Shown: positions 43,793 through 53,785, numbered from the stretch's first letter. The stretch: DNA of 64,000 nt from Alistipes sp. (GCA_017398045.1 JAFQHI010000006.1:1-64000), one strand, 5' to 3'. Notes: generated by a model not told the origin, from the letters alone. Numbers and translations: made by a program.

Positions 43793-45409
43793 ATGAAGAA
43801 ATCTAACAACGATTATATGCTGCAAGGTTGGAAATGCGCCTTGTGGGTCCTGCTGGTGATGCTCGTCGTGAGCCTCATCCCGCCCGTCACGGTGGGAGGT
43901 GTAAAGCTACGCCGTGCCAACATCTTTGCGGACCTCTACCGCTTTGAGGAGCGGAACGCAGAGGCCATGAGCGAAGAGCCGCTCTTCGACGAGGCGGACT
44001 TCGACGTCGATTTCGAGGCTGTGAGCCAACAGGTCGAGGCCGTACAACAACAGTTGGCGCAAGCCGACACGTTACGCCACGAGGTGCCGACCGAATACCG
44101 TTGGGCCATCGAGGAGCAACAAATCGCACGCTCCGAAATCAACATGAACCCCGCCCGTTACAGCTCGCGCCTGACGCCGATTGAGGATTTCAGCGAGGAG
44201 GGGCTGATAGCCACCTTCTGCGATACGCTGATTGAGGCCGACCGTCCGATTCGCATTGCGGTATTGGGCGACTCGTTTGTCGAGGGCGACATCCTGACGG
44301 CCGACCTCCGCGAGAGGTTGCAAACGGCCTTCGGAGGTCGTGGTACGGGCTTTGCCCCGATGGCCTCGCCCCTGACCGGTTTCCGTCGCTCGATAAAGAC
44401 CCAATCGAAGGGGTGGACCTCGCACAACATCATGCAGCACAAGAGCGTCCCCGCCCCCTACAACGAGCAATTCTTCGTTTCGGGCTGGGTCTGCCGCCCG
44501 ACCGACGGAGCCTCGACCCGCTGGGAGGAGACCACCTTCCGCAAGCAACTCGACAGCTGCTCCACGGCCCGCATTCTCTTCCGCTCACCCCGCACAAGCC
44601 GCATCCAGCTCATCGTGAACGACTCGCTGACGCGCGACTTCACCGTCGAGGGTGCCGACAAGGTGCGCCAGGCGGTCATCGAGGCCAAGCACATCCGCTC
44701 GTTGGAGCTGAAGGTGCTAGAGGGTGCCTCGGAGTGGGTCGGCTACGGAGCCATCTTCGGTGAAAAGGGCGTGGTGGTGGACAACTACTCGGTGCGTAGC
44801 AATAATGGCCAGGCCATCTTCCGCACCAATCCCGCCATCAATGCCGAAATCAACGCCCTCTGGAGCTACGATTTGGTCATCCTGCAATATGGTCTGAACA
44901 TCATGCAGGCCGGTGTCCATAAATACACCTCCTACGGCCAGCAAATCGAGAAGGTGATTACCTACTGCCGCCAATGTTTCCCCTCGGCCGCGATTCTTGT
45001 GATGGGCGTGAGCGACCGTGCCATTAAGAACGAGAACGGGGTGGAGACGATGGATGCCATTCCCTACATGATTGATTGCCAACGCACGGCCGCCCGCAAT
45101 CAGGGTGCTGCCTTCTGGTCCACCTTCGACGCCATGCAGGCCGAGGGCGGTATGACGGAGTTCGTTGCCAAGGGGTGGGCCGGCAAGGATTACACGCACA
45201 TCAACTACGGAGGTGGTCGCCGTGTAGCGTGGGCTTTGTTCGACGCCATGAACCACGAGGCCGGCAAAGCCGTTGAGCGTCGCAAACGTCGCCTGGAGGC
45301 CGCCAAACCGGTCTTCGACTCCCTTGAACAGATGCAACACCTGCTCGAGCCGCTCGAGATGGGCCATCCGACCCTCACCATCGAACAGAACCAACTATCC
45401 GAACAATAG
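43793..45409 (+). CDS. membrane-anchored SGNH/GDSL hydrolase, probable O-acetyl transferase partner
   Basis: 538 aa, with an N-terminal signal anchor (about residues 15-35), then a charged linker with a probable coiled coil (about 70-100) and an SGNH fold. The nucleophile Ser161 lies in GDSFVEGD, and the Asp466/His469 pair in KDYTHINYGGG. It lies 9 nt before an MBOAT gene. In bacterial acylation systems such as AlgI/AlgX or PatA/PatB, the MBOAT protein carries acetyl across the membrane and an SGNH protein transfers it to a polysaccharide. I infer the same here; the acceptor (peptidoglycan or exopolysaccharide) is unknown. Confidence 0.8.
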   Translation: MKKSNNDYMLQGWKCALWVLLVMLVVSLIPPVTVGGVKLRRANIFADLYRFEERNAEAMSEEPLFDEADFDVDFEAVSQQVEAVQQQLAQADTLRHEVPTEYRWAIEEQQIARSEINMNPARYSSRLTPIEDFSEEGLIATFCDTLIEADRPIRIAVLGDSFVEGDILTADLRERLQTAFGGRGTGFAPMASPLTGFRRSIKTQSKGWTSHNIMQHKSVPAPYNEQFFVSGWVCRPTDGASTRWEETTFRKQLDSCSTARILFRSPRTSRIQLIVNDSLTRDFTVEGADKVRQAVIEAKHIRSLELKVLEGASEWVGYGAIFGEKGVVVDNYSVRSNNGQAIFRTNPAINAEINALWSYDLVILQYGLNIMQAGVHKYTSYGQQIEKVITYCRQCFPSAAILVMGVSDRAIKNENGVETMDAIPYMIDCQRTAARNQGAAFWSTFDAMQAEGGMTEFVAKGWAGKDYTHINYGGGRRVAWALFDAMNHEAGKAVERRKRRLEAAKPVFDSLEQMQHLLEPLEMGHPTLTIEQNQLSEQ

Positions 45410-45418
45410 ACGATTGGC

Positions 45419-46906
45419 ATGGAGAGCCTTTGGACCAAGTTGCAAGCACTCTTGAGCTATGACCCGCTCTCGCCGCTGATTTTCAGCAGCGGGTTGTTCC
45501 TCTATCTCTTTGTCGGCTTCTTCCTGGGCTATTGGCTGCTGCGCAACACCACACGAATGCGGATTCTCTACGTGGTGGCCTTCTCGCTCTACTTCTACTA
45601 CAAATCGAGCGGTTTTTACTTCGTGCTGCTGCTTCTGGCGGCCACCTACGACTACCTGATTGGCTACTCGCTCTACTTCACGAAGAGTCCCCGTGCGCGA
45701 AAATGGCTGGTGGCAATGAGCGTTGTCATCAACCTCGGGATGCTCGGCTATTTCAAATACACGAACTTCCTGGTCGATATGACCAACGAACTGTTCGGGG
45801 CGGGATTCCTGGAGTTTCAAAACATCTTCCTGCCCGTCGGCATCTCGTTCTTCGTCTTCCAGTCGATGAGCTACACGATTGACATCTACCGAGGACAGTT
45901 GCGCCCACTCGACAGCTGGTTCGACTACCTCTTCTACCTCTCGTTCTTTCCGCAGCTTGTAGCCGGCCCGATTGTGCGTGCCAGCAACTTCATTCCCCAG
46001 ATTCGTCGCAAGGCGGTCGTGACGCGCGAGATGCTCGGCACAGCCCTCTTCCTGATACTCACGGGTCTGTTTAAGAAGGCCGTTATTTCGGACTACATCG
46101 CGCTGAACTTCGTGGACCGCATCTTCGATGAGCCGTTGCTCTACTCGGGCTTCGAGTGTCTGATGGGCATCTACGGCTATGCACTGCAAATCTATTGCGA
46201 CTTCTCGGGCTACTCGGATATGGCCATCGGTCTGGCCCTTATGATGGGCTTCCGTTTCCCCAAAAACTTCGATGCCCCCTACCGCTCGGCCACCATCACC
46301 GAATTCTGGCGCAGGTGGCATATTTCGCTCTCGTCGTGGCTCAGGGATTACCTCTACATTTCGCTTGGCGGCAACCGCAAGGGCAAGGGGCGCACCTATC
46401 TCAACCTGCTGCTGACGATGCTTCTGGGCGGTTTGTGGCACGGTGCCGCCATCCGTTTTATCCTTTGGGGTGCGTTGCACGGTGTGGCACTTGCCCTGCA
46501 TAAGATGTGGTTGGCCGTGGTTCCCGGGGCGAAGGTCCTGGGCAAGGATATGAACCCCGTGATGCGACTTTTGGGTATCCTCTTCACCTTCCACCTGGTC
46601 TGCCTCGGCTGGCTCGTCTTCCGTGCCGACTCGATGCAAACCGCAGGGTTGATGTTGCACCAAATCTTCGCGGCCTTCGACCCGAATCTGATTCCGCAGA
46701 TTGTGGCAGGTTATCGCGGAGCCTTCCTGCTGATGGCCATCGGCTACCTGCTGCACGCCATACCCGATAGAGGCGATAGCTGGTTGCGCGGAGTCATCAC
46801 CCGCGCCCCGATGGGGTGGCAGGTGGCAATGGTGGTGGTGATGATTTGGCTTGTGATGCAGGTGAAATCATCGGATATTCAGCCTTTTATATACTTCCAA
46901 TTCTAA
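45419..46906 (+). CDS. MBOAT-family O-acyltransferase (AlgI/DltB type)
   Basis: A 495-aa polytopic inner-membrane protein of usual AlgI length. Hallmarks are SFFVFQSMSYTIDIYRG, FFPQLVAGPIVRA, YCDFSGYSDMAIG, FWRRWHISLSSWLRDYLYISLGG and the catalytic-histidine segment GGLWHGAAIRFILWGALHG. MBOAT proteins of this type pass an acyl group to an extracytoplasmic polymer. It forms a two-gene unit with the SGNH hydrolase before it. The stop codon lies inside the left arm of a 12-bp inverted repeat. Confidence 0.92.
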   Translation: MESLWTKLQALLSYDPLSPLIFSSGLFLYLFVGFFLGYWLLRNTTRMRILYVVAFSLYFYYKSSGFYFVLLLLAATYDYLIGYSLYFTKSPRARKWLVAMSVVINLGMLGYFKYTNFLVDMTNELFGAGFLEFQNIFLPVGISFFVFQSMSYTIDIYRGQLRPLDSWFDYLFYLSFFPQLVAGPIVRASNFIPQIRRKAVVTREMLGTALFLILTGLFKKAVISDYIALNFVDRIFDEPLLYSGFECLMGIYGYALQIYCDFSGYSDMAIGLALMMGFRFPKNFDAPYRSATITEFWRRWHISLSSWLRDYLYISLGGNRKGKGRTYLNLLLTMLLGGLWHGAAIRFILWGALHGVALALHKMWLAVVPGAKVLGKDMNPVMRLLGILFTFHLVCLGWLVFRADSMQTAGLMLHQIFAAFDPNLIPQIVAGYRGAFLLMAIGYLLHAIPDRGDSWLRGVITRAPMGWQVAMVVVMIWLVMQVKSSDIQPFIYFQF

Positions 46907-46950
46907 TGTTCTATCCCTTTGACACCATTGAGTTTTATGAACATTAGAAT
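46900..46950 (+). terminator. inverted repeat across the MBOAT stop codon
   Basis: Perfect 12-bp arms ATTCTAATGTTC (46900-46911) and GAACATTAGAAT (46939-46950) with a 27-nt loop. There is no T tract directly after, so it may be a processing or stability hairpin. A smaller hairpin, TCTCCCTTT-AAAGGGAGA, follows at 46976-46995. Confidence 0.45.
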
Positions 46951-47059
46951 GAAGCATATAGACAATCCCTCTAAATCTCCCTTTGAAAAGGGAGACTTTG
47001 AAGTTGCCACCTCCCCATCCAATTAATTTTGAATTTTGCATTCTACATTTTGAATTTCC

Positions 47060-47698
47060 ATGTACACCTTTGACCACGACCTCTTTTTGGCTCTCAATTT
47101 CGACGGGGGCGACCTCATGGACGAAGCGATGCTCGCCATCTCGGGAACCCCGATGTGGATTCCGCTCTACCTGCTGATTTTCTGGCTCGTGGGGCGCAAC
47201 TACGGCTGGAAGGGGCTGGGGGTGTTCATCCTGCTGATGGCCGCCGCGATGGGGCTTGCGGATATGGTGGCCGGCATCTTCAAACACAGCGGTCTGCTGG
47301 AGGATGCCCTCCCGAACTTTGAGCCGCGCTGGCGACCGATGTTCGAACCCGCGTTGGAGGGGCTTGCCATCACGCCCGATTCGCTCCGCACGTTGCGCGA
47401 TGGCGCATTGTTGGCCGACCCTGCCGTCCATGTACCGATGGAGGCCCTCGGAGGACGTTTCGGTACGGTCTCGGCCCACGCCTCAACCGTCTGGGCCCTG
47501 TGCATCCTCTCCGCAGGGGTGATTCGTCGTCGCTCATTCGCAATTTTGATGCTCCTCTGCACGCTCCTGATTTGCTATTCGCGCATCTATTTGGCAAAAC
47601 ACTACCCGATGGATATATTTTGGGGGTCGCTCCTCGGCATCCTTTTAGGATGGATTGGATATCTGCTATTTTTTCGCTATTTTTGCCGCACGAAATAA
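47060..47698 (+). CDS. PAP2-family membrane phosphatase
   Basis: A 212-aa membrane protein with five to six helices. The PAP2 signature is partly visible: GTVSAHAST (usual PSGH motif, with the catalytic His) and SRIYLAKHYPMD (usual SRxxxxxHxxxD). The first motif is weak (FEPRWRPMFEP replaces KxxxxxxRP). Family members dephosphorylate undecaprenyl diphosphate or lipid phosphates on the periplasmic face. Downstream, the lysS promoter overlaps its C-terminal codons. Position 47029-47059 just upstream is an AT-rich repeat rather than a promoter I can identify. Confidence 0.85.
   Translation: MYTFDHDLFLALNFDGGDLMDEAMLAISGTPMWIPLYLLIFWLVGRNYGWKGLGVFILLMAAAMGLADMVAGIFKHSGLLEDALPNFEPRWRPMFEPALEGLAITPDSLRTLRDGALLADPAVHVPMEALGGRFGTVSAHASTVWALCILSAGVIRRRSFAILMLLCTLLICYSRIYLAKHYPMDIFWGSLLGILLGWIGYLLFFRYFCRTK
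47655..47685 (+). promoter_or_regulatory. promoter of lysS inside the PAP2 gene end
   Basis: TTG (47655-47657), exactly 20 nt, then TATTTTTG (47678-47685). The lysS start codon is 38 nt further on. It is a strong match to the Bacteroidota consensus. Confidence 0.65.
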
Positions 47699-47723
47699 GA
47701 GAACAATAAAAACACGATAGATT

Positions 47724-49457
47724 ATGGCTTTCGAACAATTAAGCGAACAAGAAGTTTTGCGTCGCAACTCGCTCAAAGCGTTGCGCGATTTGGGCATTGA
47801 GCCTTATCCCGCCGAGCGTTTCGACGTGACGGCCACGGCCGCCGAGATTGCCGAACATTTTGACCAGGAGCCTGCCCGCTTCGAGAAGGTGCAGATTGCC
47901 GGTCGTATGCTCTCGCGCCGCATCATGGGTAGTGCCTCGTTCTTCGAGCTGCAGGACCACACGGGTCGCATCCAGGTTTATATCCGCCGCGATGACATCT
48001 GCCCCGAGGGCGACCCGACGCTCTACAACACGGTCTTCAAAAAGTTGCTGGATATCGGTGACTTCATCGGTGTCGAGGGTTTTGCCTTCCGCACCAACAC
48101 GGGTGAGCTGTCGGTACACTGCCAGAAGTTCACCGTCCTCTCGAAGTCGATTCGTCCGCTGCCCATCGTGAAGGAGAAGGATGGCCAGCAGTTCGACGCC
48201 CTGACCGACCCCGAGGTGCGCTATCGCCAGCGTTATGTCGATTTGGTGGTGAATCCCAAGGTGCGCGAGGTCTTCGTAAAGCGTGCCAAGATTATCTCGA
48301 CCATGCGCAACTTCTTCAACGAGCATGGCTGCCTGGAGGTCGAGACCCCCATTCTGCAACCCATTCCGGGTGGTGCCGCAGCACGCCCCTTCATCACGCA
48401 CCACAACGCGCTCGATATCGACTTCTATATGCGCATCGCTACGGAGTTGTACCTCAAGCGACTCATCGTAGGTGGCTTCAACGGTGTTTATGAGTTCGGC
48501 AAAAACTTCCGCAACGAAGGTATGGACCGCACGCACAACCCCGAGTTCACCTGCATGGAGATTTACATTGCCTACAAGGACTACAAGTGGATGATGGAGT
48601 TCACGGAGCAGATGCTGGAGCGTGTTTGCCGTGCCGTGAACGACGATAAGACGGAGGTCGAAATCGACGGCAAGACCATCTCGTTCAAGGCCCCCTTCCG
48701 CCGCCTGACGATGACCGATGCCATCCGCGAGAAGACGGGTTACGATATCACGGGCCAGACGGAGGAGCAGCTGCGCGAGGCTTGCGCCCGCCTCAATGTC
48801 GAGGTGGACGACACGATGGGTAAGGGTAAGCTCATCGATGCCATCTTCGGTCAGTACTGCGAGGGCGACCTCATTCAGCCTACCTTCATCTGCGACTACC
48901 CGATTGAGATGTCGCCCCTTTGCAAGCGTCACCGCGAGAACAAGGACCTCACGGAGCGATTCGAGCTGTTCGTAGCCGGCAAGGAGCTGTGCAACGCCTA
49001 CTCGGAGCTGAACGACCCGATTGACCAGCTGGAGCGTTTCCAGGAGCAGATGCGCCTTTCGGAGCGTGGCGATGACGAGGCGATGTTTATCGATATGGAC
49101 TTTGTCCGCGCCCTGGAGTACGGTATGCCTAACTGCTCGGGGATGGGTATGGGTATCGACCGTCTGACGATGTTTATGACCGGTCAGCCGACGATTCAGG
49201 ATGTGCTGTTCTTCCCGACGATGCGTCCCGAGAAGAAGCCGACGATTGACGACAAAGAGAAGTACATGGCTATCGGCGTTCCCGAGGAGTGGGTCGAGGT
49301 GATTCAGAAGATGGGTTACGTGACCGTCGAGTCGCTCAAGAAGCTCGCCCCGGGCAAGTTCTACAACGACCTCTGCGGCTTCAACAAGAAGAACAAGCTC
49401 GGCCTGAAGGCTCCCTCGATGGAGGAGGTCAAGGCCTGGTGCGCCACCGAGGAGTAG
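47724..49457 (+). CDS. lysS: lysyl-tRNA synthetase, class II
   Basis: 577 aa. An N-terminal OB-fold anticodon-binding domain (about 55-160) is followed by the class II core, with motif 2 around [18 protein letters not shown] and motif 3 [15 protein letters not shown]. About 80 residues after motif 3 form an extra C-terminal helical extension ([21 protein letters not shown] ...), which makes the protein longer than the roughly 500-aa E. coli enzyme and, as I recall, is usual in Bacteroidota. It charges tRNA-Lys in the cytoplasm. It has its own promoter. Confidence 0.96.
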   Translation: MAFEQLSEQEVLRRNSLKALRDLGIEPYPAERFDVTATAAEIAEHFDQEPARFEKVQIAGRMLSRRIMGSASFFELQDHTGRIQVYIRRDDICPEGDPTLYNTVFKKLLDIGDFIGVEGFAFRTNTGELSVHCQKFTVLSKSIRPLPIVKEKDGQQFDALTDPEVRYRQRYVDLVVNPKVREVFVKRAKIISTMRNFFNEHGCLEVETPILQPIPGGAAARPFITHHNALDIDFYMRIATELYLKRLIVGGFNGVYEFGKNFRNEGMDRTHNPEFTCMEIYIAYKDYKWMMEFTEQMLERVCRAVNDDKTEVEIDGKTISFKAPFRRLTMTDAIREKTGYDITGQTEEQLREACARLNVEVDDTMGKGKLIDAIFGQYCEGDLIQPTFICDYPIEMSPLCKRHRENKDLTERFELFVAGKELCNAYSELNDPIDQLERFQEQMRLSERGDDEAMFIDMDFVRALEYGMPNCSGMGMGIDRLTMFMTGQPTIQDVLFFPTMRPEKKPTIDDKEKYMAIGVPEEWVEVIQKMGYVTVESLKKLAPGKFYNDLCGFNKKNKLGLKAPSMEEVKAWCATEE

Positions 49458-49529
49458 GGTTCGGAGAATTCAAAATGTAGAATGTAGAATTTAGAATTAA
49501 CTAACAATACGCATTAAAATTTTAGGATA

Positions 49530-50288
49530 ATGAGAAAGAAAATTGTAGCAGGTAACTGGAAGATGAATACCCTCCCCGCAGAGGGCGTTGAGTTGGCGCA
49601 GGGCGTCGTAGCCAAGAGCGCAGAGGTTTGCGATTGCGTAAACTTCATCGTATGCCCCCCGTTCACGCACCTCGCACAGGTAGCCGAGGCACTGAAGGGT
49701 TCGAAGGTTGAGCTGGGTGCGCAGAACTGCGCTGCCGAGGCAAAGGGTGCCTACACGGGTGAGGTAGCCGCTTCGATGATTGCTGCCCTGGGTTGCAAGT
49801 ATGTCATCCTCGGCCACTCGGAGCGTCGTCAGTACTACGGTGAGACGTCGGAGACGCTGAACAAGAAGATGGAGCAGGCCTATGCCAACGGCCTGACGCC
49901 GATTTACTGCGTAGGTGAGAACCTCGACGAGCGCGAGGCCGGCAACCACTTCGCTGTCTGCAAGGCACAGATTGAGGAGGTTGTTTTCAACCTGACGGAG
50001 GAGCAGTTCAAGAACCTCGTAATCGCCTACGAGCCGGTTTGGGCTATTGGTACGGGTAAGACCGCTACGGCCGAGCAGGCACAGGAGATTCACGCCTACA
50101 TCCGCGAGGTGCTGGCTGCGAAGTTCGGTGAGTTGGCTGCCGAGTGCCCGATTCTCTATGGTGGTTCGTGCAAGCCCTCGAACGCTGCCGAGATTTTCGC
50201 CAAGGAGGATGTGGACGGTGGTCTGATTGGTGGTGCTGCCCTCAAGGCCGAGGACTTCATCGCTATCGGCAAGGGCTTCATGGCCTAA
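49530..50288 (+). CDS. tpiA: triosephosphate isomerase
   Basis: 252 aa with all TIM landmarks: Lys in the N-terminal GNWKMN motif, catalytic His in ILGHSERR, catalytic Glu in [12 protein letters not shown] and the phosphate-binding [10 protein letters not shown] and GGLIGGAAL loops. It interconverts dihydroxyacetone phosphate and glyceraldehyde 3-phosphate in glycolysis. The 72-nt gap after lysS carries an AT-rich GTAGAAT/TTAGAAT repeat. A strong terminator follows at 50309. Confidence 0.97.
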   Translation: MRKKIVAGNWKMNTLPAEGVELAQGVVAKSAEVCDCVNFIVCPPFTHLAQVAEALKGSKVELGAQNCAAEAKGAYTGEVAASMIAALGCKYVILGHSERRQYYGETSETLNKKMEQAYANGLTPIYCVGENLDEREAGNHFAVCKAQIEEVVFNLTEEQFKNLVIAYEPVWAIGTGKTATAEQAQEIHAYIREVLAAKFGELAAECPILYGGSCKPSNAAEIFAKEDVDGGLIGGAALKAEDFIAIGKGFMA

Positions 50289-50308
50289 TCCGCTCTCAAG
50301 CGACAAAC

Positions 50309-50343
50309 AAAAACGGCTGACCTTGAAGGGTCAGCCGTTTTTG
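50309..50343 (+). terminator. intrinsic terminator of tpiA
   Basis: AAACGGCTGACC / GGGTCAGCCGTTT stem with a TTGAA loop, then T5; 20 nt after the tpiA stop. Confidence 0.9.
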
Positions 50344-50380
50344 CATTTATCCCACTCGCTCTTTCAACCTTCAAATTAGC

Positions 50381-50456
50381 GGGGTGCTAAAAGCACCCTT
50401 TTATATCCCCTCGATACAACAAAAAAAACGGGACCCAAAAAGGTCCCGTTTTTATG
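50381..50456. repeat. duplicated terminator cassette, copy 1
   Basis: Two hairpins: GGGTGC-TAAAA-GCACCC (50382-50398) and CGGGACC / GGTCCCG flanked by A8 and T5 (50421-50453), the latter a bidirectional terminator. A second copy is at 50521-50596, with about ten differences. Confidence 0.85.
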
Positions 50457-50520
50457 AAATGCAATGTAAGCCTTTGGATGGTTGAGCTATTTTTAGGCCC
50501 CCGAAGTAACAAAATGCGGA

Positions 50521-50596
50521 GGGGTGCTAAAAGCACCCTTCTATGTTCCTTCGACAGAACAAAAAAAACGGGACCCCGAAAGGTCCCGTTTTTATA
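50521..50596. repeat. duplicated terminator cassette, copy 2
   Basis: Same two hairpins as copy 1: GGGTGC-TAAAA-GCACCC, then CGGGACC / GGTCCCG flanked by A8 and T5 (50561-50593). It is the first terminator met by transcripts leaving rplQ on the minus strand. Confidence 0.85.
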
Positions 50597-50717
50597 GGAA
50601 TTTCGTATGAGGTGGGGATTTCAAGGCTTGCGATGCAGCCGAAACCGGAGCATACTGAACGTATGTGAGGATTTCGGATGCGAGCGTAACGCAGAAATCA
50701 CCCCTCAGACAAATTCC
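50597..50717. repeat. palindromic MITE-like repeat, copy C
   Basis: 121 bp with imperfect terminal inverted repeats of about 25 bp (left GGAATTTCGTATGAGGTGGG.., right ..CACCCCTCAGACAAATTCC), internal complementary arms GATGCAGCCGAAACC / GGATTTCGGATGC, and a central CATAC-tgaa-CGTATG. It can fold into one long hairpin. It contains no ORF and begins 7 nt from the rplQ stop. Confidence 0.8.
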
Positions 50718-50723
50718 GAAGAA

Positions 50724-51287
50724 TTACATCTTCTTACCTACGTTGGTCTTCTTTGCCACCTTCGGAGCCGAAGCCTTGGCAGCCTTCGGAGCAGCCTTCT
50801 GGGCGGCCTTCTTCTCCACTACGGTAGCATCCTCAACGGCATCCGTCGTCTTCTTCGAGCGCGAACGACGCGTCTTGGGCTTCGCCTCGGCAGCAGCAGC
50901 GGCCGGCGTAACACCCAGCGTGTAGGCCTCGTTGAAATCAACGAACTCGATGATGCACATCTCGGCAGCGTCACCCAGACGGAAGCCCGTCTTCAGGATA
51001 CGCGTGTAACCGCCGTTGCGCTCAGCAATCTTCGGGGCAATCGTGCGGAACAACTCCGTAACGGCCTCCTTCTGCTTCAGGTACGAGAATACAACACGAC
51101 GCGAGTGGGTGGTATCCTCCTTCGACTTGGTTACCAGGGGCTCAACGAACTGACGCAGGGCCTTGGCCTTGGCAACCGTGGTCTCGATGCGCTTGTGCAG
51201 AATCAGCGACGATGCCATGTTCGACATCAACGCCTTGCGGTGACCTGCCTGGCGACCGAGGTGGTTAAAGTTTTTGTTATGTCTCAT
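50724..51287 (-). CDS. rplQ: 50S ribosomal protein L17 with Ala/Lys tail
   Basis: 187 aa. The conserved L17 core ([28 protein letters not shown]) spans about 1-118. A low-complexity tail of about 60 residues rich in Ala and Lys ([19 protein letters not shown]) follows; it is probably disordered and RNA-binding. It is the last gene of the superoperon, 6 nt after rpoA. Confidence 0.96.
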   Translation of the reverse strand: MRHNKNFNHLGRQAGHRKALMSNMASSLILHKRIETTVAKAKALRQFVEPLVTKSKEDTTHSRRVVFSYLKQKEAVTELFRTIAPKIAERNGGYTRILKTGFRLGDAAEMCIIEFVDFNEAYTLGVTPAAAAAEAKPKTRRSRSKKTTDAVEDATVVEKKAAQKAAPKAAKASAPKVAKKTNVGKKM

Positions 51288-51293
51288 AATGCT

Positions 51294-52286
51294 TTAATCT
51301 TTGTCAAGTTTGTAGATTGATACGTCCATTCCGAACTTCAAGTTCAGCGATGCCAGCAGCTCGTCAAGCTCCGTGAGCGACTTCTTACCGAAGTTGCGGA
51401 ACTTCAGCAGGTCGTTGCGGTTGAGCTTTACCAAATCGCCAAGCGTATCCACGTCGGCGGCCTTCAGACAGTTCAGTGCGCGAACGCTCAAATCCTGATC
51501 CGAAAGCTTGGTCTTCAGCAGCTGTCGCATATGCAGAACATCCTCGTCGAACTCCTCGGCGCCGTTCTTGTCCTCCATGTTCACCGTAATCTTCTCGTCC
51601 GAGAAGAGCATGAAGTGCTGGATGAGAATCTTGGCGGCCTCCTTCAGAGCATCCTTGGGGTGAATCGAACCGTCGGTAGTAATTTCCAAATTCAGTTTCT
51701 CGTAGTCCGTGCGCTGCTCTACGCGATAGTCCTCAATCGAATACTTCACGTTCTTGATAGGCGTGAAAATCGAGTCAATCGCGAGCGTACCGAACTCGGC
51801 ATCGGCCGGTTTGTTCTCCTCGGCGGGAACATAACCACGACCCTTGCCAATGGTCAGCGTAATCTGCATCTTGGTTCCGGGAGCCAGGTGGCAGATAACC
51901 AAATCGGGGTTCAGTACTTTGAAGAACGACAGGTAATTCGAGATATATCCGGCAGTCAGCTCCGTCACACCCGCTACGTTGATCGACACCTTCTCGGTAT
52001 CCTGGTTGTCCACCGTGCGGATAAATCGAATCTGCTTCAGGAAGAGGATGATGTGTAACATATCCTCCTTCACGCCGGGGATGGCGGCGAACTCGTGGTC
52101 GACACCGGCTACCTTAACGGTCGTAATCGCATAACCCTCGAGCGACGAGAGCAGGATACGGCGCAAGGCATTACCTACAGTACGACCGAATCCGGGCTCC
52201 AGCGGTCGGAACTCAAACTTTCCGAACGACGAAGTAGATTCGAGCATAATGACCTTTTCAGGCTTCTGGAATGCTAATATTGCCAT
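51294..52286 (-). CDS. rpoA: RNA polymerase alpha subunit
   Basis: 330 aa. The N-terminal dimerisation domain ([28 protein letters not shown]) assembles beta and beta' subunits. The C-terminal domain (about 255-325; [21 protein letters not shown] ... [19 protein letters not shown]) contacts UP elements and activators. Typical position between rpsD and rplQ. Confidence 0.98.
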   Translation of the reverse strand: MAILAFQKPEKVIMLESTSSFGKFEFRPLEPGFGRTVGNALRRILLSSLEGYAITTVKVAGVDHEFAAIPGVKEDMLHIILFLKQIRFIRTVDNQDTEKVSINVAGVTELTAGYISNYLSFFKVLNPDLVICHLAPGTKMQITLTIGKGRGYVPAEENKPADAEFGTLAIDSIFTPIKNVKYSIEDYRVEQRTDYEKLNLEITTDGSIHPKDALKEAAKILIQHFMLFSDEKITVNMEDKNGAEEFDEDVLHMRQLLKTKLSDQDLSVRALNCLKAADVDTLGDLVKLNRNDLLKFRNFGKKSLTELDELLASLNLKFGMDVSIYKLDKD

Positions 52287-52307
52287 AATCTTGAATTTGT
52301 TTATTTA

Positions 52308-52916
52308 CTACTTCGAGTACAACTCGACGATGAGCTGCTCCTTGATGTTCTCGGGAATCTCCTCGCGCTCGGGCTTCTGCAGGAACTTACCACTCATCGT
52401 GGCACCGTCCCACTCGAGCCATGCATAGCGGCTCTTCGAGCCACCGGCCAGCGAATTGGTAATTACCTCCAGGCTCTTCGACTTCTCGCGTACCGATACT
52501 ACATCACCGGCGCGCAGCGAGTACGAAGGAATGTTGACAACAGAGCCGTTTACGCAAATATGGCAGTGCGAAACGAGCTGACGGGCAGCAGCACGCGTCG
52601 GAGCAATGCCCAGACGATATACTACGTTGTCCAGACGGCACTCGAGCAGCTTCAGCAGGTTCTCACCCGTGATACCGCCCATACGGGCAGCCTGCTCATA
52701 CGTGCGCGAGAACTGCTTCTCCAGAAGACCATACGTGTACTTTGCCTTCTGCTTCTCGCTCAACTGCGTACCGTACTCCGATACCTTCTTGCGCTTGCGT
52801 GCCAAACCGTGCTGTCCGGGAGGATAGTTACGCTTCTCGAGTACCTTATCCGCACCATAGATAGCTTCGCCAAACTTACGGGCGATCTTCGATTTAGGTC
52901 CAATATACTTTCCCAT
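52308..52916 (-). CDS. rpsD: 30S ribosomal protein S4
   Basis: 202 aa with the S4 RNA-binding domain (about 93-155; [28 protein letters not shown]). It nucleates assembly of the 16S rRNA 5' domain and often represses its own operon. The N-terminal zinc-binding cysteines of some S4 proteins are absent. Confidence 0.98.
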   Translation of the reverse strand: MGKYIGPKSKIARKFGEAIYGADKVLEKRNYPPGQHGLARKRKKVSEYGTQLSEKQKAKYTYGLLEKQFSRTYEQAARMGGITGENLLKLLECRLDNVVYRLGIAPTRAAARQLVSHCHICVNGSVVNIPSYSLRAGDVVSVREKSKSLEVITNSLAGGSKSRYAWLEWDGATMSGKFLQKPEREEIPENIKEQLIVELYSK

Positions 52917-52975
52917 TGTTTTCTACTTTTTTTTAGTTTGTTTTTACTCCTTACCTTTCGTGTGCGGATAACGCA

Positions 52976-53365
52976 TTATACCTTACGACGGTTAGGAGCA
53001 CGGCAACCGTTGTGCGGCAGCGGCGTAACGTCGATAATCTCCATTACCTCGATACCGGCACCGTGGATCGTACGCACGGCCGACTCACGACCCTGACCCG
53101 GACCCTTCACGTAAACCTTCACCTTGCGCAGACCCATGTCATAGGCCACCTTGGCGCAATCAGCAGCCGACGTCTGGGCTGCATACGGCGTATTCTTCTT
53201 CGAACCACGGAAGCCCATCTTACCGGCCGACGACCAGCTGATGACATCACCGTTCTCGTTCGTGATTGTGATAATCACGTTGTTGAAGCTCGAATGTACA
53301 TAGGCGTTGCCCACCAGGCCCACCTTAACAACCTTCTTCTTCGTTGTAACAGTTTTCTTTGCCAT
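52976..53365 (-). CDS. rpsK: 30S ribosomal protein S11
   Basis: 129 aa with canonical motifs [35 protein letters not shown] and the C-terminal [15 protein letters not shown]. It binds the 690 loop of 16S rRNA on the platform. It lies 13 nt after rpsM and 59 nt before rpsD. Confidence 0.98.
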   Translation of the reverse strand: MAKKTVTTKKKVVKVGLVGNAYVHSSFNNVIITITNENGDVISWSSAGKMGFRGSKKNTPYAAQTSAADCAKVAYDMGLRKVKVYVKGPGQGRESAVRTIHGAGIEVMEIIDVTPLPHNGCRAPNRRKV

Positions 53366-53378
53366 AATTCTCTAAAGA

Positions 53379-53759
53379 TTACTTCGTTGCCTTCTTCTTG
53401 TTTGCTACAGTCTTCTTCTTACCCTTGCGCGTGCGAGCGTTGTTCTTGGTCGACTGACCACGCAGGGGAAGACCCAGACGGTGACGGATGCCGCGATAGC
53501 AACCGATATCCATCAGGCGCTTGATGTTGAGCTGAACCAGCGAGCGGCACTCGCCCTCTACCTTCAGACCCAGGTCGGCAATCGTCGAACGAATTGCACC
53601 TACCTGCTCATCGGTCCAATCCTGGACCTTAATCTCGTAGCTGATACCTGCTACGTCGAGAATGTGGCGTGCCGTCGAACGACCAATACCATAGATATAG
53701 GTCAGGCCGACTTCGCCTCTCTTATTTTTGGGTAAATCTACACCGACAATACGTGCCAT
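53379..53759 (-). CDS. rpsM: 30S ribosomal protein S13
   Basis: 126 aa with the helix-two-turn-helix motif ([12 protein letters not shown]) and the tRNA-contacting C-terminal [27 protein letters not shown] tail. It lies in the small-subunit head and bridges to the 50S subunit. The tail is Lys-rich, as is common in Bacteroidota. Confidence 0.98.
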   Translation of the reverse strand: MARIVGVDLPKNKRGEVGLTYIYGIGRSTARHILDVAGISYEIKVQDWTDEQVGAIRSTIADLGLKVEGECRSLVQLNIKRLMDIGCYRGIRHRLGLPLRGQSTKNNARTRKGKKKTVANKKKATK

Positions 53760-53785
53760 AATGTTTCTTTTCTTCTTTAATTTGT

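Larger units (their letters stand above)
50289..50723. other. gene-free region between convergent tpiA and rplQ
   Basis: I find no gene in these 435 bp. It holds the tpiA terminator, two near-identical 76-bp cassettes each with two hairpins, and palindromic repeat copy C abutting the rplQ stop. Confidence 0.8.
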
